Below are positions 1-8,560 of a stretch of 43,854 nucleotides of DNA, piece after piece. Every line of letters begins with the position of its first letter. Positions within the stretch are counted from its first letter, which is position 1. Source of the stretch: JBFMFB01 sp040752115. Its GTDB lineage: Bacteria > Pseudomonadota > Gammaproteobacteria > Burkholderiales > Sulfuricellaceae. The stretch is from contig JBFMFB010000021.1 of NCBI GenBank assembly GCA_040752115.1, forward strand, positions 1 to 43,854, read 5' to 3'. The notes beneath the pieces were generated by a model, which worked only from the letters and a program-made list of their open reading frames with translations, made no database searches and was not told the DNA's origin. A program made the position numbers and the translations under genes.

Positions 1-1
1 T

Positions 2-451
2 CCCGCCGTGGATGAGGCGTCGATGCGCAGGCTTGTGGTCGAGGTGCGCTATCCGCCGCTGCAGGCGCTGGGGGCGGCGCTGCGCAAGACCTGGGACACT
101 TCGGTGTTCAGCCTGAAAATGGTGGGAAGGATGGTTCTGGGCGAGATTTCCCTGAAAAACCTCAGCGGCCCCATCACCATCGCGGATTACGCCGGACAGT
201 CGGCCCAGCTCGGCTGGGTGCCCTACCTCAGTTTCCTGGCGCTGATCAGCATCAGCCTGGGAGTGCTCAATTTGTTGCCCGTCCCGTTATTGGACGGGGG
301 GCATTTGATGTATCATATGGCGGAAATTATAAAGGGGGGGCCGGTTTCCGAAAAAACCATGGAAATCGGGCAGCGAGTCGGCATCGCAGTGCTGCTGGCA
401 CTGATGCTTTTTGCCCTTTACAACGACATCAATCGCCTGTTTTCTCAATAA
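2..451 (+). CDS. rseP: RseP site-2 zinc metalloprotease, C-terminal part (5' end outside window)
   Basis: This is the last 149 codons of an inner-membrane M50 intramembrane protease. RseP cleaves the anti-sigma factor RseA after DegS and so releases sigma-E during envelope stress. The visible part holds the third conserved M50 motif, NLLPVPLLDGGHL, whose Asp is a zinc ligand in the family, followed by a last hydrophobic segment (VGIAVLLALMLFALYND). The HExxH motif and PDZ domains lie upstream of the window. The reading frame is open to the left edge, so a GTG at 8 is not the real start. bamA follows 7 bases after the stop, the usual order in Proteobacteria. Confidence 0.93.
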   Translation, partial: PAVDEASMRRLVVEVRYPPLQALGAALRKTWDTSVFSLKMVGRMVLGEISLKNLSGPITIADYAGQSAQLGWVPYLSFLALISISLGVLNLLPVPLLDGGHLMYHMAEIIKGGPVSEKTMEIGQRVGIAVLLALMLFALYNDINRLFSQ

Positions 452-458
452 CAACTCG

Positions 459-2732
459 ATGAAAAAATCCGCTTCGCTGCTATTCCTGAGCCTTTATGCG
501 GCTTCCGCTTCGGCAATGCAGCCTTTTACCGTGACCGATATCCGGGTGGAGGGCATCCAGCGCACCGAGGCGGGCACCGTATTCAGCTATCTCCCGGTCA
601 AGGTCGGGGAGACGCTGGACGACGAGAAAGCTGCGGCGGCGATCAAGGCGCTGTATGCGACCGGTTTTTTCAAGGACGTGCGGCTCGAAGTCGAAAACGG
701 CGTGCTGATCGTGACGGTACAGGAGCGGCCGGCGATTGCGGTGGTGGATATCATCGGCGCCAAGGAATTCAGCAAGGAGCAATTGAAGGAAGGGCTGAAG
801 CAGGCGGGGCTTTCCGAATCCAAGATCTTCGACAAGGCGCTGCTGGACCGTGCCGAGCAGGAGCTGAAGCGGCAGTACTTCAGCCGCGGCAAATACGGGG
901 TCAGTATCACCACCACCGTGACTCCCCTCGAGCGCAACCGGGTCGGCATCAGCTTCAATATTTCCGAAGGCGAGGTCGCCAAGATCCGCCAGATCAATAT
1001 CGTCGGCAACCAGGCGTTCAAGGAAAAGGAGCTGCTGGATCTGTTCACGCTCACTACGCCGGGATGGATGACCTGGTTCAGCAAGAACGACCAGTACTCC
1101 AAGCAGAAGCTGTCGGCGGATATCGAGACGCTGCGCTCGTACTACCTCAATCGCGGCTATCTCGAGTTTTCGATCGATTCCACCCAGGTTTCGATCTCGC
1201 CGGACAACCAGGATATCTACATCACCATCAACGTCACCGAAGGCGCCAAGTACAGTGTTTCGGACGTCAAGCTGGCCGGCGAGCTGCTGATTCCGGAAGA
1301 GGAGCTGCGCAAGCTGATCAAGGTGAAGCCCGGCGATGTGTTTTCGCGCGAAAAGCTGACCGAATCCACCAAGGCGATCGGCGACCGCCTGGGCAACGAC
1401 GGCTACGCCTTTGCCAACGTCAACGCGGTGCCGGAGCTCGATAAGGAGAAAAGCCAGGCGGCTTTTACCTTCTTCGTGGATCCGGGACGGCGGGTGTACA
1501 TCCGGCGTATCAGCGTGACGGGCAATACCCACACCCGCGACGAGGTGGTGCGGCGCGAAATGCGGCAGATGGAAGCGGCCTGGTATTCGGCAGAGAAGAT
1601 CACCCGTTCGCGGGAGCGCATCGAGCGCCTGGGGTTCTTCTCCGAGGTCAACGTCGAGACGCCCGCCGTGGCGGGGACGACCGACCAGGTGGACGTCAAT
1701 GTCAACGTGACCGAAAAACCCACCGGCAGCGTGATGCTGGGTGCGGGTCTTTCCAGTTCGGAAGGCCTGATCCTGAGCGGCTCGGTGTCGCAGAACAACG
1801 TCTTCGGCAGCGGCAACCAGCTCTCCGCCCAGATCAACAGCGGCCGGATCAACAAGGTTTACGCCTTTTCCTATACCAACCCTTATTTCACCGAGGACGG
1901 CGTCAGCCGCGGCTTCGACATCTACCAGCGCAATCTGGATTCCTCCTACCTTACGGTGGGGCGCTACCAGACTTCGACCCTGGGCGGCGGCATGCGCTTC
2001 GGCATCCCGCTGAACGAAAAGGACAGCGTGAATCTGGGGCTTGCCTATGAACAGATCAAGGTGACCCTGTCGTCGGACAGCCCGCAGCGCTATATCGATT
2101 TCGTCAGCCAGTTCGGCAACAAGACGAAAACCGTCCGCACCGACCTGGGGTGGGCGAGGGATACGCGCGACAGCCTGCTGTATCCGACCAAGGGCGGCCT
2201 GCAACGGGTTTTCGGCGAGATCGGGGTGCCCGGCCTGGATCTGGAATACTATAAAATTTCCTATCAACACCAGCTGTACATGCCCCTGGGCCGGGATTTT
2301 ACCTTCCTGCTCAACGGCGAGGCGGGCATGGCGGACGGCTACGGGGGCAAGGCGCTGCCGTTCTTCAAGAACTTCTATGCCGGCGGCAACACTTCAGTGC
2401 GCGGCTACAAGCCGAGTTCGCTCGGCCCGGTGGATGCCAGCGGCAATGCGCTCGGCGGCACCCGCCGCATTGTCGGCAATGCCGAGATACTGTTCCCGTT
2501 CCCCGGTCTCAGGACGGACAAATCGGTGCGGATGGGCCTTTTCGTTGACGGCGGCATGGTGTTCGGCAAAGGCGAGAAAATCGAGCTGGGGCAGCTGCGC
2601 TATTCCAGCGGCGTATCGGTAAGCTGGTTTTCCCCGATCGGCCCGCTCAAATTCAGTCTTGGCACGCCGCTCAACAAGAAGGAAGGGGACCGGATCGAGC
2701 GCTTCCAGTTTTTGCTGGGCTCGGTGTTTTAA
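459..2732 (+). CDS. bamA: BamA outer-membrane protein assembly factor
   Basis: Omp85-family core of the BAM complex, which folds and inserts beta-barrel proteins into the outer membrane. The 757-residue product starts with a signal peptide (MKKSASLLFLSLYAASASA). Five POTRA domains follow over roughly residues 22-420 (FTVTDIRVEGIQRTEAGTV begins the first), then a C-terminal 16-strand barrel. The loop-6 signature appears as NTSVRGYKPSSLGP, and the chain ends in phenylalanine (FQFLLGSVF), as expected for a barrel. The ATG at 459 is preferred over an in-frame ATG at 411 inside rseP, because it puts the signal peptide at the N terminus. Length is normal for betaproteobacterial BamA. Confidence 0.97.
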   Translation: MKKSASLLFLSLYAASASAMQPFTVTDIRVEGIQRTEAGTVFSYLPVKVGETLDDEKAAAAIKALYATGFFKDVRLEVENGVLIVTVQERPAIAVVDIIGAKEFSKEQLKEGLKQAGLSESKIFDKALLDRAEQELKRQYFSRGKYGVSITTTVTPLERNRVGISFNISEGEVAKIRQINIVGNQAFKEKELLDLFTLTTPGWMTWFSKNDQYSKQKLSADIETLRSYYLNRGYLEFSIDSTQVSISPDNQDIYITINVTEGAKYSVSDVKLAGELLIPEEELRKLIKVKPGDVFSREKLTESTKAIGDRLGNDGYAFANVNAVPELDKEKSQAAFTFFVDPGRRVYIRRISVTGNTHTRDEVVRREMRQMEAAWYSAEKITRSRERIERLGFFSEVNVETPAVAGTTDQVDVNVNVTEKPTGSVMLGAGLSSSEGLILSGSVSQNNVFGSGNQLSAQINSGRINKVYAFSYTNPYFTEDGVSRGFDIYQRNLDSSYLTVGRYQTSTLGGGMRFGIPLNEKDSVNLGLAYEQIKVTLSSDSPQRYIDFVSQFGNKTKTVRTDLGWARDTRDSLLYPTKGGLQRVFGEIGVPGLDLEYYKISYQHQLYMPLGRDFTFLLNGEAGMADGYGGKALPFFKNFYAGGNTSVRGYKPSSLGPVDASGNALGGTRRIVGNAEILFPFPGLRTDKSVRMGLFVDGGMVFGKGEKIELGQLRYSSGVSVSWFSPIGPLKFSLGTPLNKKEGDRIERFQFLLGSVF

Positions 2733-2802
2733 GAATTTGACCGCCAGGAGGGTGATCGAACGCTCATCACACCGATTTCTCCGATGCGGTCGAATATGAT
2801 TT

Positions 2803-2841
2803 ATTCGTGACAATTCGGGTACGTTCGTGCCATTCGTGGCC
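2803..2841 (+). repeat. TTCGTG-type dispersed repeat, single-arm copy
   Basis: An AT-rich stretch between bamA and skp contains three TTCGTG words ending in GTTCGTGCCATTCGTGGCC. Almost the same string occurs in the two larger inverted repeats near 26035-26079 and 29441-29470. Only one arm is seen here, so this looks like a degraded copy. It may contribute to the skp leader, but nothing in the sequence proves a function. Confidence 0.6.
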
Positions 2842-2875
2842 AAATTTGTATTTGTTCAGAATTACTAGGAGAGCC

Positions 2876-3379
2876 ATGTTGAAAAAAATCCACCTGGCCG
2901 CATTGGCGGCAACCCTGGGCCTGGCAGCGGCGAGTGCCGCTGCGGCGGATTACAAGATCGGCTTCGTGAACACTGAGCGTCTCATCCAGCAAGCGGCCCC
3001 GGCGCTCAAGGCGCAGAAAAAACTGGAGAAGGAGTTCGCCCCGCGGGAGCAAGAGCTGCAGAAAATGGCCAAACAGATAAAGGACCTGCAGTCCTATCTG
3101 GAAAAGGAGAATATCACCATCAACGAAACCGAGCGGCGTAACAAGGAGCGGGATCTCGCCAATCTCAACCGCGATTTCCAGCGGGCGCAGCGCGAGTTCC
3201 GCGAAGACCTGAACCTGCGCCGCAACGAGGAGCTGGCGACGGTGCAGGAGCGCGCCATGAAGGTGATCCATTCCATCGCGGAGAGCGAGAAATTCGACCT
3301 GGTGCTGCAGGAGGCGATTTATGCCAGCCCGAAGATTGACATCACCGACCGCGTGATCAAGGCGATGGCCGACAAATAA
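2876..3379 (+). CDS. skp: Skp/OmpH family periplasmic chaperone
   Basis: Periplasmic holdase that binds unfolded outer-membrane proteins on their way to BamA. The 167-residue product has a clear signal peptide (MLKKIHLAALAATLG, cleaved after the Ala-rich stretch). The mature domain begins YKIGFVNTERLIQQ and continues into a long charged helical region (about residues 50-125) that forms the coiled-coil tentacles of the Skp trimer. The chosen ATG follows an AGGAGAG ribosome site; an upstream in-frame GTG at 2807 would hide the signal peptide. Its place between bamA and lpxD is conserved in Proteobacteria. Confidence 0.93.
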   Translation: MLKKIHLAALAATLGLAAASAAAADYKIGFVNTERLIQQAAPALKAQKKLEKEFAPREQELQKMAKQIKDLQSYLEKENITINETERRNKERDLANLNRDFQRAQREFREDLNLRRNEELATVQERAMKVIHSIAESEKFDLVLQEAIYASPKIDITDRVIKAMADK

Positions 3380-3411
3380 CCGCCGCTCGGCTTTCGGATA
3401 TTACCGCTTAG

Positions 3412-4464
3412 ATGACTTGGGGCAATCCGCAGCAACGTACCCTGGCCGAGATCGTAGCGCGCTTCGGGGGCGAGCTGGTCGGCGACGGCGCTGTTTCCGT
3501 CAGCCAGCTGGCGCCGCTGGATCGCGCCCAGCCGCATCATCTGAGCTTCATCACGCATGCCAGATACCTGAAGCAGTTGCAGGCCACTGCGGCGGGAGCG
3601 GTGATCGTGGGGAAGGAGCTGCGCAACGCGACTGCCCTGCCGCATATCGTGTGCGACAATCCGTATGCCTATTTCGCCCGCGTTTCCGCCTGGCTCAACC
3701 CCGAGCCGCCGGTCGAGCCGGGCATCCACGAAGCGGCCGTGGTTGATCCGAGCGCGTGCATTCCTGATTCCGCCAGCGTCGGCGCGTTCGTGCACATAGG
3801 AAAAAATGTCAGGCTGGGCAAAGGCGTGGTGCTCGGGCCGGGCTGCGTCGTCGGCGACAATACGGTAATCGGCGACGATACGAGGCTGTATCCGCGGGTG
3901 GTCGTATATCACGATTGCGTCGTCGGCAGCCGGGTAATCATCCATTCCGGCGCGGTGATCGGCGCCGACGGCTTCGGTCTTGCCAAGGAAGACGACCGCT
4001 GGCTGAAGATCCCGCAGATCGGCCGGGTGGTGATCGGCGACGACGTTGAGATCGGCGCCAACACCACGATCGACAGGGGGGCACTGGACGATACCGTGAT
4101 CGAGGAGGGGGTCAAGCTCGACAACCAGATCCAGGTCGCCCACAACGTGCGCATCGGCGCCCACAGCGCCATGGCCGGCTGCGTCGGGATCGCCGGCAGC
4201 GCAAAGATCGGACGCTATTGCACCGTGGGCGGAGCGGGCATGATCCTCGGACATCTGGAAATCGCGGATCACGTCAACATTTCTTCCGGCACGCTGATCA
4301 CCAAATCCATCAGCCGCCCTGGTACCTACACTTCGGCCATGCCGTTTGCGCCGCATGAGACATGGCTTAAAAATGCGGCCCATCTGCGCCATCTGGACAA
4401 GCTGGCGGAAAAAATCCGTCAGCTTGAGCAAAAAATCAGCGAACTCGAAAGGAATAAATCTTGA
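3412..4464 (+). CDS. lpxD: UDP-3-O-(3-hydroxyacyl)glucosamine N-acyltransferase
   Basis: Third step of lipid A synthesis: adds a second 3-hydroxyacyl chain to UDP-3-O-acyl-glucosamine, using acyl-ACP in the cytoplasm. The N-terminal uridine-binding domain (about residues 1-100) is followed by a left-handed beta-helix of hexapeptide repeats. The catalytic His lies in the QVAHNVRIGAHSAMAG segment. A C-terminal helical extension (LRHLDKLAEKIRQLEQKISE) fits the trimeric ACP-binding tail. Length is 350 residues against 341 in E. coli. Its TGA stop overlaps the TTG start of fabZ. Confidence 0.96.
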   Translation: MTWGNPQQRTLAEIVARFGGELVGDGAVSVSQLAPLDRAQPHHLSFITHARYLKQLQATAAGAVIVGKELRNATALPHIVCDNPYAYFARVSAWLNPEPPVEPGIHEAAVVDPSACIPDSASVGAFVHIGKNVRLGKGVVLGPGCVVGDNTVIGDDTRLYPRVVVYHDCVVGSRVIIHSGAVIGADGFGLAKEDDRWLKIPQIGRVVIGDDVEIGANTTIDRGALDDTVIEEGVKLDNQIQVAHNVRIGAHSAMAGCVGIAGSAKIGRYCTVGGAGMILGHLEIADHVNISSGTLITKSISRPGTYTSAMPFAPHETWLKNAAHLRHLDKLAEKIRQLEQKISELERNKS

Positions 4465-4904
4465 GCCATATGGACATCCATGAAATCCTCGAACATTTGC
4501 CGCATCGCTACCCGTTTTTGCTGGTGGACCGGGTGCTTTCCTGCGAGCCCGGCAAGAACATCGTCGCGCTGAAGAACGTCAGCATCAACGAGCCATTTTT
4601 CGTCGGCCATTTCCCGCACCATCCGGTAATGCCGGGGGTGCTGATCATCGAGGCGCTGGCGCAGGCGGCGGCGATCCTGTCGTTCAAGACCATGGAGCGA
4701 AAGCCGGACGACAAATCGGTGTACTACTTTGCCGGAATCGACGGCGCACGCTTCAAGAAGCCGGTCTCCGCCGGCGACCAGCTCACGCTGCATGTGGAGA
4801 TCGTGCGCACCATGAAGGGGGTCTGGAAATACGCCGGCCAGGCCAAGGTGGATGGCGCCGTGGTCGCGGAAGCGGAGCTGCTGTGCACGCTCAAGGCGAT
4901 ATGA
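4461..4904 (+). CDS. fabZ: 3-hydroxyacyl-ACP dehydratase FabZ
   Basis: Dehydrates 3-hydroxyacyl-ACP in fatty acid elongation and competes with LpxA and LpxD for the same pool. It is a hotdog-fold protein of 147 residues. The catalytic His is in GHFPHHPVMPG and the catalytic Glu in IIEALAQAAA. Two starts are possible. A TTG at 4461 lies 8 bases after AAAGG and overlaps the lpxD stop. An ATG at 4470 gives MDIHEILEHLPHRYPF but sits 17 bases from the same ribosome site. Spacing favours the TTG. The gene overlaps lpxA by an ATGA. Confidence 0.95.
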   Translation: MSHMDIHEILEHLPHRYPFLLVDRVLSCEPGKNIVALKNVSINEPFFVGHFPHHPVMPGVLIIEALAQAAAILSFKTMERKPDDKSVYYFAGIDGARFKKPVSAGDQLTLHVEIVRTMKGVWKYAGQAKVDGAVVAEAELLCTLKAI

Positions 4905-5680
4905 CGCAGATGATCCACCCGACCGCGATCATTCATTCCGGTGCCAAACTCGGACCGAACGTTTCGGTGGGCGCCTATTCGATCATCGGCGAACACGTCG
5001 AGATCGGCGCCAATACCTGGATCGGCCCGCATGCGGTGATCGGCGGGCATACCCGCATCGGTGCCGACAACCGGATCTTCCAGTTCGTCAGCCTGGGCGA
5101 GATCCCGCAGGACAAGAAATACGGCGGCGAGCCCACCCGCCTCGAAATCGGCGACCGCAACGTGATCCGTGAATTCTGCACGTTCAATTGCGGCACCGTG
5201 CAGGACGGGGGCGTGACCCGGCTCGGCAACGACAACTGGATCATGGCCTACGTGCATCTGGCACACGACTGCCAGGTCGGCAGCCACACCATTTTCGCCA
5301 ACAACGCCTCGATCGCCGGCCATGTCCATGTGGGAGACTACGCGATCCTCGGCGGCTTCTCCCTGGTGCACCAGTTTTGCCATATCGGTGCCCACAGCCT
5401 GACTGCGCTGGGTACAGTGGTACTGAAGGACCTGCCCCCTTACGTCACGGTCGCGGGCAATCCTGCCGAGGCGCACGGCATCAACGCCGAAGGGTTGAAG
5501 CGCCGCGGATTTTCGGGCGATGCGATTGCGCACATCCGGCGCGCCTACAAGACGCTGTACCGTTCGAGCCTGACTCTGGAAGAAGCGAAAGAGGCGCTCA
5601 CCCAGCAACTGGGAGTGTGCCCGGAAATCGCGCCGCTGCTGGATTTCCTGGCGCAATCCTCGCGCGGCATCATTCGTTAG
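4901..5680 (+). CDS. lpxA: UDP-N-acetylglucosamine O-acyltransferase
   Basis: First step of lipid A synthesis: moves a 3-hydroxyacyl chain from ACP to the 3-OH of UDP-GlcNAc. The product has 259 residues (E. coli 262). It opens with MTQMIHPTAIIHSGAKLG and continues in hexapeptide repeats. The catalytic His is in VHLAHDCQVGSHTIFANN. The C-terminal helical domain starts near GINAEGLKRRGFS. The ATG at 4901 overlaps the fabZ stop in an ATGA, pointing to translational coupling; a second ATG at 4910 is possible. Acyl-chain length cannot be read from the sequence with confidence. Confidence 0.96.
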   Translation: MTQMIHPTAIIHSGAKLGPNVSVGAYSIIGEHVEIGANTWIGPHAVIGGHTRIGADNRIFQFVSLGEIPQDKKYGGEPTRLEIGDRNVIREFCTFNCGTVQDGGVTRLGNDNWIMAYVHLAHDCQVGSHTIFANNASIAGHVHVGDYAILGGFSLVHQFCHIGAHSLTALGTVVLKDLPPYVTVAGNPAEAHGINAEGLKRRGFSGDAIAHIRRAYKTLYRSSLTLEEAKEALTQQLGVCPEIAPLLDFLAQSSRGIIR

Positions 5681-5698
5681 GACGGGGGTGGAAGTCTG

Positions 5699-6865
5699 AT
5701 GCAGGAGCATACGACTGCGCGCCGTGCGCCGTTCAGAGTGGGGATCGTCGCCGGCGAAGCCTCCGGCGATCTGCTCGGCGCCCACCTGATCGCCGCGCTG
5801 AAAGCCCGCCTCGGGGAAATCGAATTCGTCGGCATCGCCGGGCCGAAGATGGAGGCTGCCGGTGCGAAAAGCCTGTACCCCATGGAGAAGCTCGCGGTCA
5901 GGGGCTATCTGGAGGTGCTGCGCCACTACCGCGAACTGGTGGGAATCCGGAAGAAGCTCAAATACCACTTTCTGGACAATCCGCCCGATGTGTTCATCGG
6001 CGTGGATGCACCGGATTTCAACCTCGACCTCGAACGGGCGCTCAAGGATGCGGGCATCCCCACCCTCCATTACGCCAGCCCCTCCATCTGGGCGTGGCGC
6101 GGGAAGCGTATACACAAAATCGCGCGGGCGGTGTCCCGCATGCTGGTCCTGTTCCCCTTCGAGGAGAAGATTTACCGCGATGCCGACATTCCCGTGAGTT
6201 ACGTCGGACATCCCCTGGCCGACATGCTGCCGGAGCGGCCAGACCGGCAAGCGATGCGCGCGCAGCTCAGGCTGCCGAAAAACGCGACGGTGATCGCCAT
6301 GCTGCCCGGCAGCCGTCAGAGCGAAGTGCACTATTTGGGGGAGCTGTACGTCAGAACTGCGCGGCAGGTGCTCGAAGCCCGTCCGAATGCGCGCTTTCTG
6401 GTGCCGCTGGTCAGCCGTGAAACGCGCACCGTGTTTGAAACCGCCATCTACCGTGCAGGGGGGGAGGATTTGCCGCTCACCATCCTGTTTGGCCACGCCC
6501 AGGATGCGATGATCGCAGCGGATGCAGTGCTGGTTGCATCCGGCACCGCTACGCTGGAGGCCGCGCTGTTGAAGCGGCCGATGGTCATCACCTATAGGCT
6601 GTCGCGGCTGTCCGCCTGGCTGATGCGCCGCCAAGGCTATCTGCCCTACGTCGGGCTGCCCAATATACTGGCGGGGCGCTTTATCGTGCCGGAGCTGCTG
6701 CAGGAGGATGCAACCCCGGAAAATCTGGCCCGGGCGCTGCTCAACCTGCTGGACGATGCATCAGCCAGGGAGGGAATGGCGGCCGAGTTCGAGCGGATGC
6801 GCAGGGAGCTCAAGCAGGACGCGGCAGGCAAGGTAGCCGAAGCGATCATGGAATATTTGCGGTGA
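5699..6865 (+). CDS. lpxB: Lipid-A-disaccharide synthase
   Basis: GT19 glycosyltransferase that joins UDP-2,3-diacylglucosamine and lipid X into the beta-1,6 disaccharide of lipid A at the inner membrane. The 388-residue product shows the N-terminal GEASGDLLGAHL motif and the DAPDFNLDLERAL and SPSIWAWRGKRI segments of the family. The C-terminal nucleotide-binding half contains MLPGSRQSEV and VASGTATLEAALLKRPMV. A GTGG stretch precedes the ATG. It ends with a 4-base overlap with rnhB, completing the conserved lpxD-fabZ-lpxA-lpxB-rnhB string. Confidence 0.96.
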   Translation: MQEHTTARRAPFRVGIVAGEASGDLLGAHLIAALKARLGEIEFVGIAGPKMEAAGAKSLYPMEKLAVRGYLEVLRHYRELVGIRKKLKYHFLDNPPDVFIGVDAPDFNLDLERALKDAGIPTLHYASPSIWAWRGKRIHKIARAVSRMLVLFPFEEKIYRDADIPVSYVGHPLADMLPERPDRQAMRAQLRLPKNATVIAMLPGSRQSEVHYLGELYVRTARQVLEARPNARFLVPLVSRETRTVFETAIYRAGGEDLPLTILFGHAQDAMIAADAVLVASGTATLEAALLKRPMVITYRLSRLSAWLMRRQGYLPYVGLPNILAGRFIVPELLQEDATPENLARALLNLLDDASAREGMAAEFERMRRELKQDAAGKVAEAIMEYLR

Positions 6866-7479
6866 GCGCCGGCATGCCTCTTCTGCTTTGCGGGGTGGAT
6901 GAGGCGGGGCGCGGGCCGCTCGCCGGGGCGGTGTTCGCGGCAGCGGTGATCCTCGGCCCGGATCACGGCATCGAGGGGCTGGCGGATTCCAAGAAGCTCA
7001 GCGAGAAAAAACGCGATCTCCTGGCGGAGCGGATCAAGGAGCAGGCCCTGGCATGGGCAATTTCCCGCGCCGAGGTTGCCGAAATTGACCGCTTCAATAT
7101 CTTGCAGGCGACCCTGCTGGCGATGAAACGGGCGGTGGAGGGGCTTGTTGGGATCGCGCCTTCGGAAGTGCTGGTGGACGGCCTGCACTGCCCGCGCATC
7201 GCCCTTCCCGCGAAGGCGGTAGTCAAGGGCGACAGCCTGGTGGCGGAAATCTCGGCTGCCTCGATTCTGGCCAAAACCGCCCGCGACGCCGACATGCTCG
7301 AGCTGCACCGGCGCTTTCCGCAATACGGCTTCGACCGCCACAAAGGCTACGGCACCGCTGAGCATCTCGAGGCATTGCGGCGCCATGGCGCTTGCGAGGC
7401 GCACCGCAGGAGCTTCGCGCCGGTGAGGGCGGTTGTTGAGGCGCGGGGCGTGCAGCAGCGTTCGTTTTTCCCGGAGTAA
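6862..7479 (+). CDS. rnhB: Ribonuclease HII
   Basis: Cuts the RNA strand of RNA-DNA hybrids and removes single ribonucleotides left in DNA. The 205-residue product starts at a GTG overlapping the lpxB stop. It carries the family signature CGVDEAGRGPLAGAVFAA with two metal-binding acidic residues, then DSKKLSEKKR, LVDG and a later Asp (ARDADML) of the active site. Location at the end of the lipid A operon is typical for Proteobacteria and does not imply a role in lipid A synthesis. Confidence 0.95.
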   Translation: MSAGMPLLLCGVDEAGRGPLAGAVFAAAVILGPDHGIEGLADSKKLSEKKRDLLAERIKEQALAWAISRAEVAEIDRFNILQATLLAMKRAVEGLVGIAPSEVLVDGLHCPRIALPAKAVVKGDSLVAEISAASILAKTARDADMLELHRRFPQYGFDRHKGYGTAEHLEALRRHGACEAHRRSFAPVRAVVEARGVQQRSFFPE

Positions 7480-7513
7480 ATTTGTTGCGCGGTGGTGAGC
7501 AAGGCTGAAGTAG

Positions 7514-7528
7514 AATAGCCATGCTATT
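7514..7528. repeat. AATAGCCATGCTATT palindrome upstream of motA
   Basis: A perfect inverted repeat with 6-base arms and a CAT centre. The identical 15 bases form the tip of the large hairpin inside the element at 27991-28232. Just downstream (7544-7565) is a second small stem, GCCGCC/GGCGGC. Either may end rnhB transcription, though no T-run follows. Confidence 0.6.
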
Positions 7529-7580
7529 TCCGATTTCCGTCGCCGCCATGCTGGAAGGCGGCGGGCAACGGGTAGCGTTC

Positions 7581-7609
7581 TTGCTCTTGGGGCAAGCATA
7601 TAAAATAAT
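7581..7609 (+). promoter_or_regulatory. Candidate sigma-70 promoter for motAB
   Basis: TTGCTC at 7581-7586 and AATAAT at 7604-7609 are separated by 17 bases, about 50 bases before the motA start. The fit to consensus is moderate. No clear sigma-28 site was seen. Confidence 0.35.
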
Positions 7610-7657
7610 GATTTCTCGCGGGCTCGAAGGCGGGTCCGCGTGCGGGAGGCGGCAAGC

Positions 7658-8518
7658 ATGCTGATTATCATCGGCTATCTGGTGGTGATAGGCTCGGTTT
7701 TCGGGGGCTTTGCCCTGGCCGGCGGCCATCTCGCCGCCCTGTTCCAGCCGGTGGAGCTGCTGATGATCGGCGGTGCCGCAGGCGGCGCCTTTCTGGTTGC
7801 AAACGGCACGAAAATTTCCAAGATCGTGGTGAAGTCGCTACCCAGGCTGCTAAAGAACTCCACCTACACCAAGGCCTTGTATATGGAGTTGTTCGCGCTG
7901 CTTTACGAAATTCTGGCCAAGGTGCGCAAGGAAGGCCTGATGTCCATCGAATCCGATGTGGATACGCCGCACGAAAGCCCGCTGTTCGCCAAATATCCGA
8001 AAATCGTCGCAGATCATCACCTCGTGGAATTCATGACGGATTACCTTCGGCTCATGGTCGGCGGCAATCTGAACGCGATGGAAATCGAGAATCTGATGGA
8101 CAACGAAATCGAAACCCATCACCAGGAGGGAGCGGTTCCCGTTGCCGCCATGGCCAGGGCGGGAGACGCCATGCCGGCCTTCGGCATCGTCGCGGCGGTG
8201 ATGGGGGTGGTGCACACCATGGAATCGGTCGGGCTGCCGCCAGCGGAGCTCGGCGTTCTGATTGCGCACGCCCTGGTCGGTACGTTTCTCGGCATTCTGC
8301 TTTCCTACGGTTTCGTGACGCCGCTTTCCAACCTGTTGGAACACCGCCTCAACGAGGTCACCAAAGCATTCGAGTGCATCAAGGTAACGCTGCTCGCCAG
8401 CTTGAACGGCTATGCGCCGCAGGTGGCGGTCGAGTTTGGCCGGAAAGTCGTCTATTCGACCGAGCGGCCTTCTTTCCTGGAGCTGGAAGAACACGTCAAG
8501 CAGACCAAGCATCGGTAG
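7658..8518 (+). CDS. motA: MotA-family flagellar stator protein (proton channel subunit)
   Basis: With MotB it forms the ion-conducting stator that drives flagellar rotation. The 286-residue product has two N-terminal membrane helices (MLIIIGYLVVIGSVFGGFAL and a segment near residues 30-50), a large cytoplasmic loop, and two C-terminal helices. The functionally important prolines sit in AMPAFGIVAAVMGVV and YGFVTPLSN. Size and loop match the proton-type MotA. The ATG at 7658 follows GGGAGG; an upstream GTG at 7640 would add a non-hydrophobic leader and is less likely. No other flagellar genes are in the window. Confidence 0.92.
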   Translation: MLIIIGYLVVIGSVFGGFALAGGHLAALFQPVELLMIGGAAGGAFLVANGTKISKIVVKSLPRLLKNSTYTKALYMELFALLYEILAKVRKEGLMSIESDVDTPHESPLFAKYPKIVADHHLVEFMTDYLRLMVGGNLNAMEIENLMDNEIETHHQEGAVPVAAMARAGDAMPAFGIVAAVMGVVHTMESVGLPPAELGVLIAHALVGTFLGILLSYGFVTPLSNLLEHRLNEVTKAFECIKVTLLASLNGYAPQVAVEFGRKVVYSTERPSFLELEEHVKQTKHR

Positions 8519-8560
8519 TTAGGAGAGAAAAACCGTGTTTCTTGTCGGTAGGACGTTTGC

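Noticed and set aside
480..2270. Long minus-strand frame opposite bamA
   Set aside because: Shadow of the bamA codon pattern in GC-rich DNA; no family features, and bamA is certain.
4724..6634. Long minus-strand frame opposite lpxA and lpxB
   Set aside because: Runs across several certain genes, is rich in His/Arg/Asp and has no recognisable domain.
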